Assembly (NCBI GenBank): GCA_003141895.1
Contig: PLNT01000018.1
Location: forward strand, 183,591 to 231,225
DNA length: 47,635 nt
Reading direction: 5' to 3'
Origin: Bacteroidales bacterium
GTDB taxonomy: Bacteria; Bacteroidota; Bacteroidia; Bacteroidales; VadinHA17
The notes under the pieces were generated by a model. The model did no database searches and was not told the DNA's origin. It saw only the letters and a list, made by a program, of their open reading frames with translations. The position numbers and the translations under genes were made by a program. Shown in pieces: positions 8,956-16,489 of this stretch; the stretch's first letter is position 1; the number at the start of each line of letters is the position of its first letter.

Positions 8956-9992
8956 TTTATTCTCAGTTTAAAACACATGTTACCCGGAATAATACCGGCT
9001 TGTTCCTTTGAAATTAATGTTCCATCGGATTTATAAAGTATCACATATCCCCTCTGCGAGTAATCTACCGCGTCAGTTACAATAATATCACCATTTGCAG
9101 GATTTATCGCCATTTTATAAAATGATGCACCGGGGTCAGCTATGAGAGCAGTCGGAGGTAGCCTGCCAAGATTAATATCCATAACTTTCACTCCATTTTC
9201 GAGATAATATAGTGTTTGTCCAAACGCATCTATTTTGAGGCATGTTGGCGAAGCCAGTTTAGTAGGAAATGTATATTCCGTCTGAACTTTGTCAGTTGAA
9301 GTGTTTACCTGAACTAGTTTTGCAAAGTTTTCCCTTGTCCAGCCTCCATTACAAAGAACCCAAAGGGTTCTGTTTTTATCGAGCACCATGCTTTCAGGTT
9401 CATTTCCAACTTCAATTGAATCAACTACCTTATCAATAAGTGAATTAATAACTATAACCTCTTTCCCTCCAGTCCAGTTTGATACATAGACCTTATTATC
9501 CAGAACTACTATTGCTTCGGATGTTCTCCTTAAATTAATATAGCCTGAAATTGAACTGTTAGCAAGATTAATTATCGTGATAGAATCCGAATAGAGACTG
9601 GAAACATAAGCTTTACTACTATTAATAATTGCAATATTACGTGGAGAAACGAGACCTTTGATTGTACTTCTCGATACAAGCGTGTTTGGATCGATCATCT
9701 CTATCTTTCCTGAATTATTCACTACAATATATCCTATGTCCTCATTGATAGTCATTGAATATGGAACATCTCCAAGGGGTCTTCCGTTCACTGAAGAGAA
9801 AAGATCGTTTGATATTTTCGATGAATCATATGAATAGAAAGATAGAGACCCATTTCCTCCTCTGAAATTGCCCTCGTTGAGAATGAAGACTCCTCCACTT
9901 AGTGTATATTTCGGTGGTGCAAAATCTTTTGCCTTTTTACAGGCGACCAGTACTACTAAAAAGAGTAGGATAATTTTTATACCATTTTTCAT
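8952..9992 (-). CDS. btuG: BtuG-like surface beta-propeller lipoprotein (YncE/DUF5074-like)
   Basis: A 346-residue lipoprotein with signal and lipobox LVAC (Cys18), followed by a repeated-blade beta-propeller of the YncE/DUF5074 type. Repeats of the kind 'N..IGYIVVNNSGKIEMID', 'KAYVSSLYSDSITIIN' and 'KVYVSNWTGGKEVIVIN' recur about every 43 residues. In Bacteroides, BtuG is a surface-exposed propeller lipoprotein encoded beside btuB that binds cobalamin extremely tightly and passes it to the receptor. The position here, 7 bases after the btuB stop and inside a B12-riboswitch operon, fits that role. The residues just after the Cys (KKAKDF) are not a textbook acidic surface-export signal. Function rests on architecture plus context. 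Confidence 0.75.
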   Translation of the reverse strand: MKNGIKIILLFLVVLVACKKAKDFAPPKYTLSGGVFILNEGNFRGGNGSLSFYSYDSSKISNDLFSSVNGRPLGDVPYSMTINEDIGYIVVNNSGKIEMIDPNTLVSRSTIKGLVSPRNIAIINSSKAYVSSLYSDSITIINLANSSISGYINLRRTSEAIVVLDNKVYVSNWTGGKEVIVINSLIDKVVDSIEVGNEPESMVLDKNRTLWVLCNGGWTRENFAKLVQVNTSTDKVQTEYTFPTKLASPTCLKIDAFGQTLYYLENGVKVMDINLGRLPPTALIADPGASFYKMAINPANGDIIVTDAVDYSQRGYVILYKSDGTLISKEQAGIIPGNMCFKLRIN

Positions 9993-9999
9993 ATTAAGA

Positions 10000-11928
10000 T
10001 TATTTTATAAGCTGAAACAAAATTCTAATAAGATAAGATCTCCCGGGCATAGGATATCCTGAAACAGATTGATAATAGGCAGCAAACAAGTTATTAATAT
10101 TAAAATTCAGATCAAATGATGTATCATTAAATGGAATTTTAATACCCATGAGAATATTATTAAGCATATAGCCAGGGAGAAAACTTGAATTATCAGTCGC
10201 TATATACCTGTCTCCTGTCAGATTTAGAGACCAGGAGGAGTACAAATGGCCATATGAAAACTGCACTGATCCATTAGCCTGATTCTCTGGAACATAGAGT
10301 AGTTGTTTGCCAACAGCAGCATCATTATTAAGATACGATACAACTGTGGTGGCCTTGGTATATGAATATCCTGCATTAAACAATGCAGAGAATTTGTTAA
10401 CAGAATATTTAATATTAACGGTAGCTTCCAGACCTGTTGTCTTAACTTTGTTAATATTATCTACTGATAAACTATTTCCTTGAATATGCCAGAGTATCAT
10501 ATCATTAATATAATTTCTAAAAACTGAAAATTCGGAATTAATTTTTAAAGTATTTGAAATATTGTGAGTCATCAGATAAGATAATTCATATATATAAGCA
10601 TACTCATTTTTTAAATCCTGATTACCATAAGGATTATAATAAAGATCATTCATTGTCGGCACCCTGGAATTTCTCGAAATATTCGCTTTTAAAAATGATT
10701 TCTTATTATCAGTAACGCTGAATTGAACTCCTGCTGAAAAATCAGGAATAAGCAGATTCTTCTTAGTCAATATTTCACGCAACAGTAATGTCAGCCCAAA
10801 TTTGTCAATACATTCTCTTTCTAAAGTTGTAGTAAGCGAAACGGTATTACGCATTTTTCTCTGATCATAGTTATTTGTATTGACAATACTGAATTCATTA
10901 TTCAGGCTAAATTTCAACTTTGTAAACTCGCTAAAAAGTGTTTCACTCCCCATCTTCAAGATCAACATATCAGATCTATTCCTCGAATCGACATATGACT
11001 CTCCAATGTGATTTGTATAGTGCATTCTATCCTCTAACCATGCACTGGTCAAAAAGTAGCTGGTTTTTCCTAACGATAAATCATCAGTTATCATTAGTCT
11101 GATTGATTCGTCTGATTGCCTTTCATGCAAATCTGTACCAATTGCTGGAAGATGCCTGCCTGCATCCTGGTACCATAATCTTGCAGAAACAGTATTAATC
11201 GTATTCTTAAAATATAACTCTTGAGTTAATCCCCGTTCATTTATCTGGCTATTTGTCATCCTCAACCAGGAATTCGGAGTACTTTCAAATTTAAAATTAT
11301 TTTCTGAAGTCAGGAAAAAAGCTTTCGTAACAGTTAGAAAGTGTTCGTTCCCTGTCTTAACCTTAGCAAAACCTGAATATTCTCCAAAGCTTCCCATACC
11401 TGTGCTGACAGATGCCTTGATTCCTTTTTTCCAATCAGGTTTGTTTTCAAGATTAATAGCGCCTCCGATTCCTCCATTATTTAATATCATTGAAGCTCCA
11501 CCATAATAGATTTGTACGTCATCAATCAGCCATGCCGGTATAATCGAGAGATCTGATTGACCCAGCATCGGACTATTAATATTTAATCCATTCCAGTTGA
11601 TCAGTGTCTGACTAGCTCCTGTCCCTCTGAATGATGGTGTAGCAGTTCCACTCATTCCATAGTTTTTCATAAGGATCAGCGACGTTCCGGAAAGCATCTC
11701 AGAAAGGTTACTATTGCTAAATCGTGTCAAAACAGCTGTATCTATAATAGTATTTTTAAATCCTGCAACATTCGGAGCAGGCATATTTCTGCTGATAACC
11801 ACCTCTTTGATCTTAATCGTATCATCGCCGATAGTGGGCTGTCCGTTCACAGGCAGCGAAATAAGTAATACGATAAAACATATTACTATATTTCTCAGAC
11901 TATGTACTTTTTTTTTCCGGCAGGTCAC
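10000..11928 (-). CDS. btuB: TonB-dependent outer-membrane cobalamin receptor (BtuB-type)
   Basis: A TonB-dependent receptor: an N-terminal plug (IKEVVISRNMPAPNV as probable TonB box region, then the plug with SFRGTGASQTLINWNGLNINSP), followed by a ~500-residue beta-barrel ending in an aromatic-rich strand, LIRILFQLIK. The open frame extends to an ATG at 12042, but that gives a 68-residue leader before the predicted cleavage (PVNGQ). An ATG at 11976 gives 46, and the GTG at 11928 gives a normal 30-residue signal peptide, so 11928 is preferred, moderately. It is the first gene after the cobalamin riboswitch and heads the B12 operon. About 643 residues, the usual size for BtuB-like receptors. 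Confidence 0.82.
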   Translation of the reverse strand: MTCRKKKVHSLRNIVICFIVLLISLPVNGQPTIGDDTIKIKEVVISRNMPAPNVAGFKNTIIDTAVLTRFSNSNLSEMLSGTSLILMKNYGMSGTATPSFRGTGASQTLINWNGLNINSPMLGQSDLSIIPAWLIDDVQIYYGGASMILNNGGIGGAINLENKPDWKKGIKASVSTGMGSFGEYSGFAKVKTGNEHFLTVTKAFFLTSENNFKFESTPNSWLRMTNSQINERGLTQELYFKNTINTVSARLWYQDAGRHLPAIGTDLHERQSDESIRLMITDDLSLGKTSYFLTSAWLEDRMHYTNHIGESYVDSRNRSDMLILKMGSETLFSEFTKLKFSLNNEFSIVNTNNYDQRKMRNTVSLTTTLERECIDKFGLTLLLREILTKKNLLIPDFSAGVQFSVTDNKKSFLKANISRNSRVPTMNDLYYNPYGNQDLKNEYAYIYELSYLMTHNISNTLKINSEFSVFRNYINDMILWHIQGNSLSVDNINKVKTTGLEATVNIKYSVNKFSALFNAGYSYTKATTVVSYLNNDAAVGKQLLYVPENQANGSVQFSYGHLYSSWSLNLTGDRYIATDNSSFLPGYMLNNILMGIKIPFNDTSFDLNFNINNLFAAYYQSVSGYPMPGRSYLIRILFQLIK

Positions 11929-12060
11929 TTTATAAAGGGTTTTACCTATTACATATATAGCCCGTATGTTCAACATCCAGCGCTGACAAGGGAAATTAAG
12001 TGGGAATCTGTTGTGATCCGGCGCTTTTTTTCCCGAAAGCATTGAATATTAGTTTTATCT

Positions 12061-12240
12061 GGCAGGTCTTCTGACTTATCCCGGTCTTCTGAAGCCTTCC
12101 CATCCCGATTCATCGGAACAGTGGCAGGTATTTCAGAAAACCATCATCGTTAGAACGATCGGGCTTCACAGCAGCGGGTACTGTTGCGGATTCAAACCGC
12201 ATTCCCTTTTCATTGCAATGATAAAAATTTCACTGCAACA
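12061..12240 (-). ncRNA. Cobalamin (B12) riboswitch aptamer
   Basis: The minus strand contains the conserved cobalamin aptamer blocks in order. First comes GGGAATGCGGTTTGAATCC, then the core ACCCGCTGCTGTGA (about 12168-12181), then TGCCACTG (12119-12126), then GGGAAGGC (near 12095), and the B12 box AAGTCAGAAGACCTGCC (12061-12077). It lies between a -7 box and the btuB-type gene and should repress the operon when adenosyl- or methylcobalamin binds. No intrinsic terminator follows the box, so control at translation initiation is more likely. Aptamer ends are approximate. Confidence 0.92.
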
Positions 12241-12251
12241 CCAAAACAGAA

Positions 12252-12259
12252 CAAATATA
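12252..12259 (-). promoter_or_regulatory. -7 box of the B12 operon
   Basis: The minus strand reads TATATTTG, placing the transcription start near 12245, just before the first conserved aptamer block. The position fits a leader that begins with the riboswitch. Confidence 0.55.
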
Positions 12260-12322
12260 AGAGATTTTTTTTTCCTGACACGAATTGATTTTTGGCAGAT
12301 ATCAACATTTGTTAACAATTCG

Positions 12323-12434
12323 CCCCCCTGCACCCAGAAAGGGGGGTAAATTCAGTGTTACGTAAGTGAATTTCGCTAAATAATAATGTGTTATCGCCCC
12401 TTTAGGGGAGATGTCGGCGAAGCCGACAGAGGGG
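12323..12434. repeat. Two GC-rich hairpin repeats downstream of the transglutaminase gene
   Basis: A CCCCCC/GGGGGG hairpin lies at 12323-12346. A compound element at 12395-12434 holds CCCCTTTAGGGG next to GTCGGCGAAGCCGAC. The second matches a diverged copy at 41212-41249. Both copies sit directly after the stop codon of a minus-strand gene in the same orientation, so they may serve as 3' end or termination elements. No coding frame is associated. Confidence 0.7.
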
Positions 12435-12443
12435 TTTTGTAGA

Positions 12444-15131
12444 TTATCTGATATATTTTAATATCTGTTCTCCAATACCAATCCTATATCCCGATGAAAC
12501 AAAAAATATATTTTCATCCTTATCTGATACAACAACAAATGGCAAATTAATATCTGTTGCTTGATTGAATTTGAGATTATTCTTTAAAACAGTCATCTGA
12601 TTATCAACACCAAATGTTGAATTTTCAGGGAGTCCTTTAATATTTTTCATATCAAATGATTCTGATTGCTGAAGAAATATGAAATTTCCACCCCAGGCAT
12701 CTAATTCTTCTTTAAGGTTCGGGAGATCATTAAAAATATGTTTTGTCGGCTCTTTTTCAGGATCAATCCATATGACAACCAACCCATTATGCTTTGTACA
12801 CGATTGAGAAATATCCGGGTTACCAGCTATTTTATAAATCTTGTCCAGATCAATTTTCCCAATTGTTCTTTTCTCAGTTTTATACTTCCTGATTTTTACG
12901 TCAATAGTTTTATGTTCATTTTCCGAAAGATCAAAAAAGGTAATATTCGATAATATCCTGCTGTCGCTTAACCTGTTACCAGTAACGAGCATATAGTGTC
13001 CCGGCGGAAGCGCAAGTTCGTCCTTAAAATCAGTAATCTTTCTATTGAAGTCATATTCAAGGGTGTTATAACGTCCACCTTCAAAATGTGCAAGTGTAAA
13101 ATGTATATAATATTCAGGAACCGGGTTTGTGTCAGATGAATGAAGTTTAATAAAACCTTTATTCTGATCGGGTTGTTTCTGATCGGAGAAATAAACATCA
13201 TTCCACACATTATTGAAATAATATTGCGGAATTTTCCTTCCTGGTTCAAGCCGGGAGGCAACACCAAGACTCCGGCAAATCGTTACGAAATAAATTGCAC
13301 GTGAAGCGTTATCGGATATTTTGAGTTCATTTACTCCTATAGGGCTCAAAGGTGTTCCATAATAATTTTCGTCTTTGTCAATCCTGATTCTTTCATCTAC
13401 ATACTTCACTATTAATGCCGGATTATTGTTTCCGTTTTGCAGCAGATAAGAAGGCAGCTTTGTTAAAAAATAATGTCTCCATGGAACCAACATTTCATTT
13501 GCTACCCTGGGATTGAGGATATTTTCCGAAAATAAATTGTCGGGTACATTCTTATGAGTAAGACTGCAATTATAAAGATGATCTCTGAGGATGTTTCTTT
13601 TAATATCCCTCATATCCTTATCAGGCAGAATTTGGAGCAAAGACATTGAAAGCGGAAGTAATGAATCAGGTGTTTCAGTCAAAAACTCCCTTATTTCTTT
13701 ATAATTGCCCATGCTTCGGGTAATTGCATTCATTACTCTGGTGGTATCGGTCTTAAGAGATTTGGCCAGTTTTCTTGCTTCAGAAGGTTTAATCCAGGAA
13801 TCTATATATTCCTGACGGATTAAATTCTCTTTTTTTATTCTTTCTGAATTCTGGTCAATAATCTCAGGAGATGGACCAGGAAGTGGTGATCTTACTATAG
13901 GTACTTCAAGATCCATATCAAAACTATCATTTGCAGTCAGTTTCCTGTTCAGTTTTAATATTAGAGTATCCGTTTCACCGATTGATATTTTCTTAAAGCC
14001 AAAATTGTAATCTTTATGAGCCCAAATTAATAAATCACCTAATCCTGTCTCAAGCTGACTTATACCCGATTCATTGGTGGGAACTACCGCAAGAGGATAA
14101 TATTCAGCATAATTATAAAGCTGGTACTCCACTTCTGCATTATTTACGGGCTTATCTGATCCGTCAAGCACCTTGACAATGATTTTCTTTGTTACTGCAT
14201 ATTTTTTAAGGTTGTTTACATCAGAGTAAAAAATATTATGTTTTATAACGTTTTCATTTCCGCTGGATGCTCCAAAAGATTTTGTATGTACAAGCATTGC
14301 TCTTCTTGCCGGTTCAGTAAACCACCCACGATCAAGTACAGGCTCAGGTTCACATGCACCCATATAGTACCAATCTCCGTTAAACCAAATTTCGACCCAG
14401 GCATGGTTATCATCACTATGAGCCCATCGTGGAGTGTAAACTTGTCGTGCAGGTATCCCAACCGTTCTTAGTGCTGAAACTGTAAAAGTTGATTCCTCGC
14501 CGCACCTGCCGCGTGCAGAGAGTATTGTACTTATGGGAGCGGAAGTCCTGTCATCAGATGGTTGGTAACTTACTTTTTCATGACACCAGTGATTGATCTC
14601 AAGTGCCGCTTGCCTGAGATCCTTCCCTTTTATTCTTTCTGTGAGTTCCGTATAATACTTAATCCTGAATGAATCAAGATTTTCATTGTTAATTCTTGGA
14701 GGTAAAACATAATGAAGGAAAATTTCTTCAGGGATATCCGTTCCCCATTTCGCCTGAGAACGGGTTTTCAGGGATATATTAACATTGGCAAGAAAAAAAT
14801 CACCATTATAATCTGCCAGATCGCTCAAAGGCATAAAGGCATAAAGGAACTTAAGAGACTCAGATTGTGTTATTGAGAGGTTCTGTCTGAATACCGTAAA
14901 GAGTGCTGAATCTCTTCCTTCAGCTGTATGTTTTCGTTGATTGAATGCATTTTCAGTTATCACCAGGTAATCACTGTTTTTAATCAGGTGGTCTGATGAA
15001 CATGATAAAGTCAACAAAATCATTAATGCCATTACAGCAGAGACAGGTATCAGACCTGTCTCTACACGATATGTGTTTACACGATAAGCATCTAAACTTT
15101 CAGTGTTTTTATCAACAATATTCACAGACAT
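12444..15131 (-). CDS. Transglutaminase-like lipoprotein with C-terminal thioredoxin-like domain
   Basis: An 895-residue envelope lipoprotein. After a signal with lipobox LTLSC (Cys44), residues ~85-270 include a transglutaminase-like core with Cys210 (GRCGEES) and His243 (NHAWVE). The usual third Asp position reads MGACEPE. Residues ~305-380 look like an Ig/carboxypeptidase-regulatory beta domain, and ~395-750 are mixed and unassigned. The last ~125 residues resemble a thioredoxin fold lacking CxxC (VVIWIDPEKEPT, then LPFVVV as cis-Pro strand). The substrate is unknown; such proteins are often peptidases or cross-link remodelers. The start lies 16 bases after the LacI stop. An in-frame palindrome sits inside the signal-peptide coding region. 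ATG 15032 is an alternative start but leaves no charged n-region. Confidence 0.78.
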   Translation of the reverse strand: MSVNIVDKNTESLDAYRVNTYRVETGLIPVSAVMALMILLTLSCSSDHLIKNSDYLVITENAFNQRKHTAEGRDSALFTVFRQNLSITQSESLKFLYAFMPLSDLADYNGDFFLANVNISLKTRSQAKWGTDIPEEIFLHYVLPPRINNENLDSFRIKYYTELTERIKGKDLRQAALEINHWCHEKVSYQPSDDRTSAPISTILSARGRCGEESTFTVSALRTVGIPARQVYTPRWAHSDDNHAWVEIWFNGDWYYMGACEPEPVLDRGWFTEPARRAMLVHTKSFGASSGNENVIKHNIFYSDVNNLKKYAVTKKIIVKVLDGSDKPVNNAEVEYQLYNYAEYYPLAVVPTNESGISQLETGLGDLLIWAHKDYNFGFKKISIGETDTLILKLNRKLTANDSFDMDLEVPIVRSPLPGPSPEIIDQNSERIKKENLIRQEYIDSWIKPSEARKLAKSLKTDTTRVMNAITRSMGNYKEIREFLTETPDSLLPLSMSLLQILPDKDMRDIKRNILRDHLYNCSLTHKNVPDNLFSENILNPRVANEMLVPWRHYFLTKLPSYLLQNGNNNPALIVKYVDERIRIDKDENYYGTPLSPIGVNELKISDNASRAIYFVTICRSLGVASRLEPGRKIPQYYFNNVWNDVYFSDQKQPDQNKGFIKLHSSDTNPVPEYYIHFTLAHFEGGRYNTLEYDFNRKITDFKDELALPPGHYMLVTGNRLSDSRILSNITFFDLSENEHKTIDVKIRKYKTEKRTIGKIDLDKIYKIAGNPDISQSCTKHNGLVVIWIDPEKEPTKHIFNDLPNLKEELDAWGGNFIFLQQSESFDMKNIKGLPENSTFGVDNQMTVLKNNLKFNQATDINLPFVVVSDKDENIFFVSSGYRIGIGEQILKYIR
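15039..15063. repeat. 25-base perfect palindrome inside the signal-peptide region
   Basis: AGAGACAGGT, a five-base loop and ACCTGTCTCT form a perfect 10-bp stem. It is read in frame (VETGLIPVS) in the N terminus of the transglutaminase-like lipoprotein, directly beside two copies of TATCGTGTA on the minus strand. It has the look of a small intergenic repeat captured by the gene. Confidence 0.7.
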
Positions 15132-15147
15132 TTGATGTCATCAATAT

Positions 15148-16182
15148 CTAAATAGTGCCGCAGGAATTTCTAACAATTAGTTCAGGAGACATGTTTACCT
15201 GACGTTTAAATTTCCCTTTTCCTGAATTTTTTACTTCTGACCATATCATGTTTGCCACCTTGGTAGAAATACCGGAAAGAGGTTTACGCAGGCAAGTTAC
15301 AGGGGAAAACATAAGGTCAAAACCGGTACCTTCTTCCATCGAAACAACTGCTATATCCTGTGGAACACGCAGCTTCATTTTTCTGCATAAGGTCATTATC
15401 GGATAAACAAGGCTGGCATTCATTATGATCATAATATCAGCCCTGTATGGAGGTCTGAGATATTTTTCAAATTGTTCCGAATCTATGTCATTGCCCCCAT
15501 TTACTTTATCCAATTCAACAATAACTGGCTTGTTTATTTCGGGCTTTTGATCTATTGCCTTCATAACATCAGCAATTGCAGTTGTGTCTGATTGTGAATA
15601 CTTATGATCGGAAACAATAATTACATTCTTATATCCAAGCTTATTCAGGTGATTTACTATAAGCTGGGCTCCTGCAACAGTATCTGTGTTGACAGTATTG
15701 AGTCTCAATGTTTTTGAAGGTTTTTCCAACAGGACAAATGGATAATCGGCTGTTCTCAATGATCGTATTGTGCCTTCATCTGCGGCATCTCCCAGAAGAA
15801 TAAACCCGCTATAGAACTTTTTAAATGCTCCGATAAGCCTGTCATACCGTTGGTCATCAGGGTCCCGCGTTACAATTGAGAATCCAACCCCAATACTTGA
15901 AAAAGCTTTCTGAAGATAAGGTGTTATCTGAATTACAAACGGGTCATTTATTGATGGGACTATCATTGCCAGTACTCCGGGTTTCTTTTCAGTTGGTGAA
16001 GTTTCATTCTTTTCCTGAAAAGTTTCATAGTAGCCCATTTGCCTGGCCAGCATAAGGACTTTTTCCTGGGTATCCTTCCGGATTCCCTGCTGATCAGCTT
16101 TATTATTCAGTACGAGTGATACCAATGTACCGGAAACGCCAAGTCTATTGGCTAAATCTTTGTTCTTGAATTTTTTTCCCAT
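15148..16182 (-). CDS. LacI-family transcriptional regulator
   Basis: A 344-residue LacI/GalR-type repressor. Residues ~5-50 are the helix-turn-helix and hinge (NKDLANRLGVSGTLVSLVLNN). Residues ~68-340 form the periplasmic-binding-like effector domain, with the expected strands VLAMIVPSINDPF, GFILLGDA and IAVVSMEEGTGFDL. The effector is not predictable, but the family usually binds sugars or nucleosides. The gene is followed after only 16 bases by the transglutaminase-like lipoprotein, so it probably regulates or is co-transcribed with it. No carbohydrate genes are adjacent, which is unusual for this family. A 15-base palindrome at 16369-16383 lies upstream but has no central CG typical of LacI operators. 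Confidence 0.9.
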   Translation of the reverse strand: MGKKFKNKDLANRLGVSGTLVSLVLNNKADQQGIRKDTQEKVLMLARQMGYYETFQEKNETSPTEKKPGVLAMIVPSINDPFVIQITPYLQKAFSSIGVGFSIVTRDPDDQRYDRLIGAFKKFYSGFILLGDAADEGTIRSLRTADYPFVLLEKPSKTLRLNTVNTDTVAGAQLIVNHLNKLGYKNVIIVSDHKYSQSDTTAIADVMKAIDQKPEINKPVIVELDKVNGGNDIDSEQFEKYLRPPYRADIMIIMNASLVYPIMTLCRKMKLRVPQDIAVVSMEEGTGFDLMFSPVTCLRKPLSGISTKVANMIWSEVKNSGKGKFKRQVNMSPELIVRNSCGTI

Positions 16183-16441
16183 TTCCCCTTTGATTGGAAG
16201 AAATAAATTTAGTACTTTTTTTGAATCTCGATATATATTTTAATGAATTTTAACTTTTAATAGTTATTAACTATCAGCAATCCATGTCTTCATTCGGTTC
16301 CGTTTATTAGACCTTTATCGAATGTGTTTACCCTATTGACTTTCTTACATAAATACACCCCTAAAACTGTTCTTTAAAAGAACTTCATCAAATTACAAAA
16401 CATATGGCCCACTCCTTGGGGGGGTTGGTGAGTGCGACCTC
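16183..16441. other. Intergenic region upstream of the LacI gene
   Basis: AT-rich and without a recognisable gene. It contains a 15-base perfect palindrome at 16369-16383 (GTTCTTT-A-AAAGAAC) and a short G-run at 16415-16421. No TAnnTTTG box was found on the minus strand, so the LacI promoter remains unidentified. Confidence 0.5.
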
Positions 16442-16471
16442 AAAAAAAGGCTGCATCACTAATGCAGCCTT
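16442..16471 (-). terminator. Intrinsic terminator of the pyrG-yidC operon
   Basis: On the minus strand AAGGCTGCAT and ATGCAGCCTT form a perfect 10-bp stem with a five-base loop, followed by a run of T. It begins 19 bases after the yidC stop codon. Confidence 0.9.
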
Positions 16472-16489
16472 TATGAAAAAAACCAATAA

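Noticed and set aside
16369-16383. 15-base palindrome as LacI operator
   Set aside because: Perfectly symmetric but lacks the central CG typical of LacI-family operators, and no second copy was seen; left as an unassigned palindrome.
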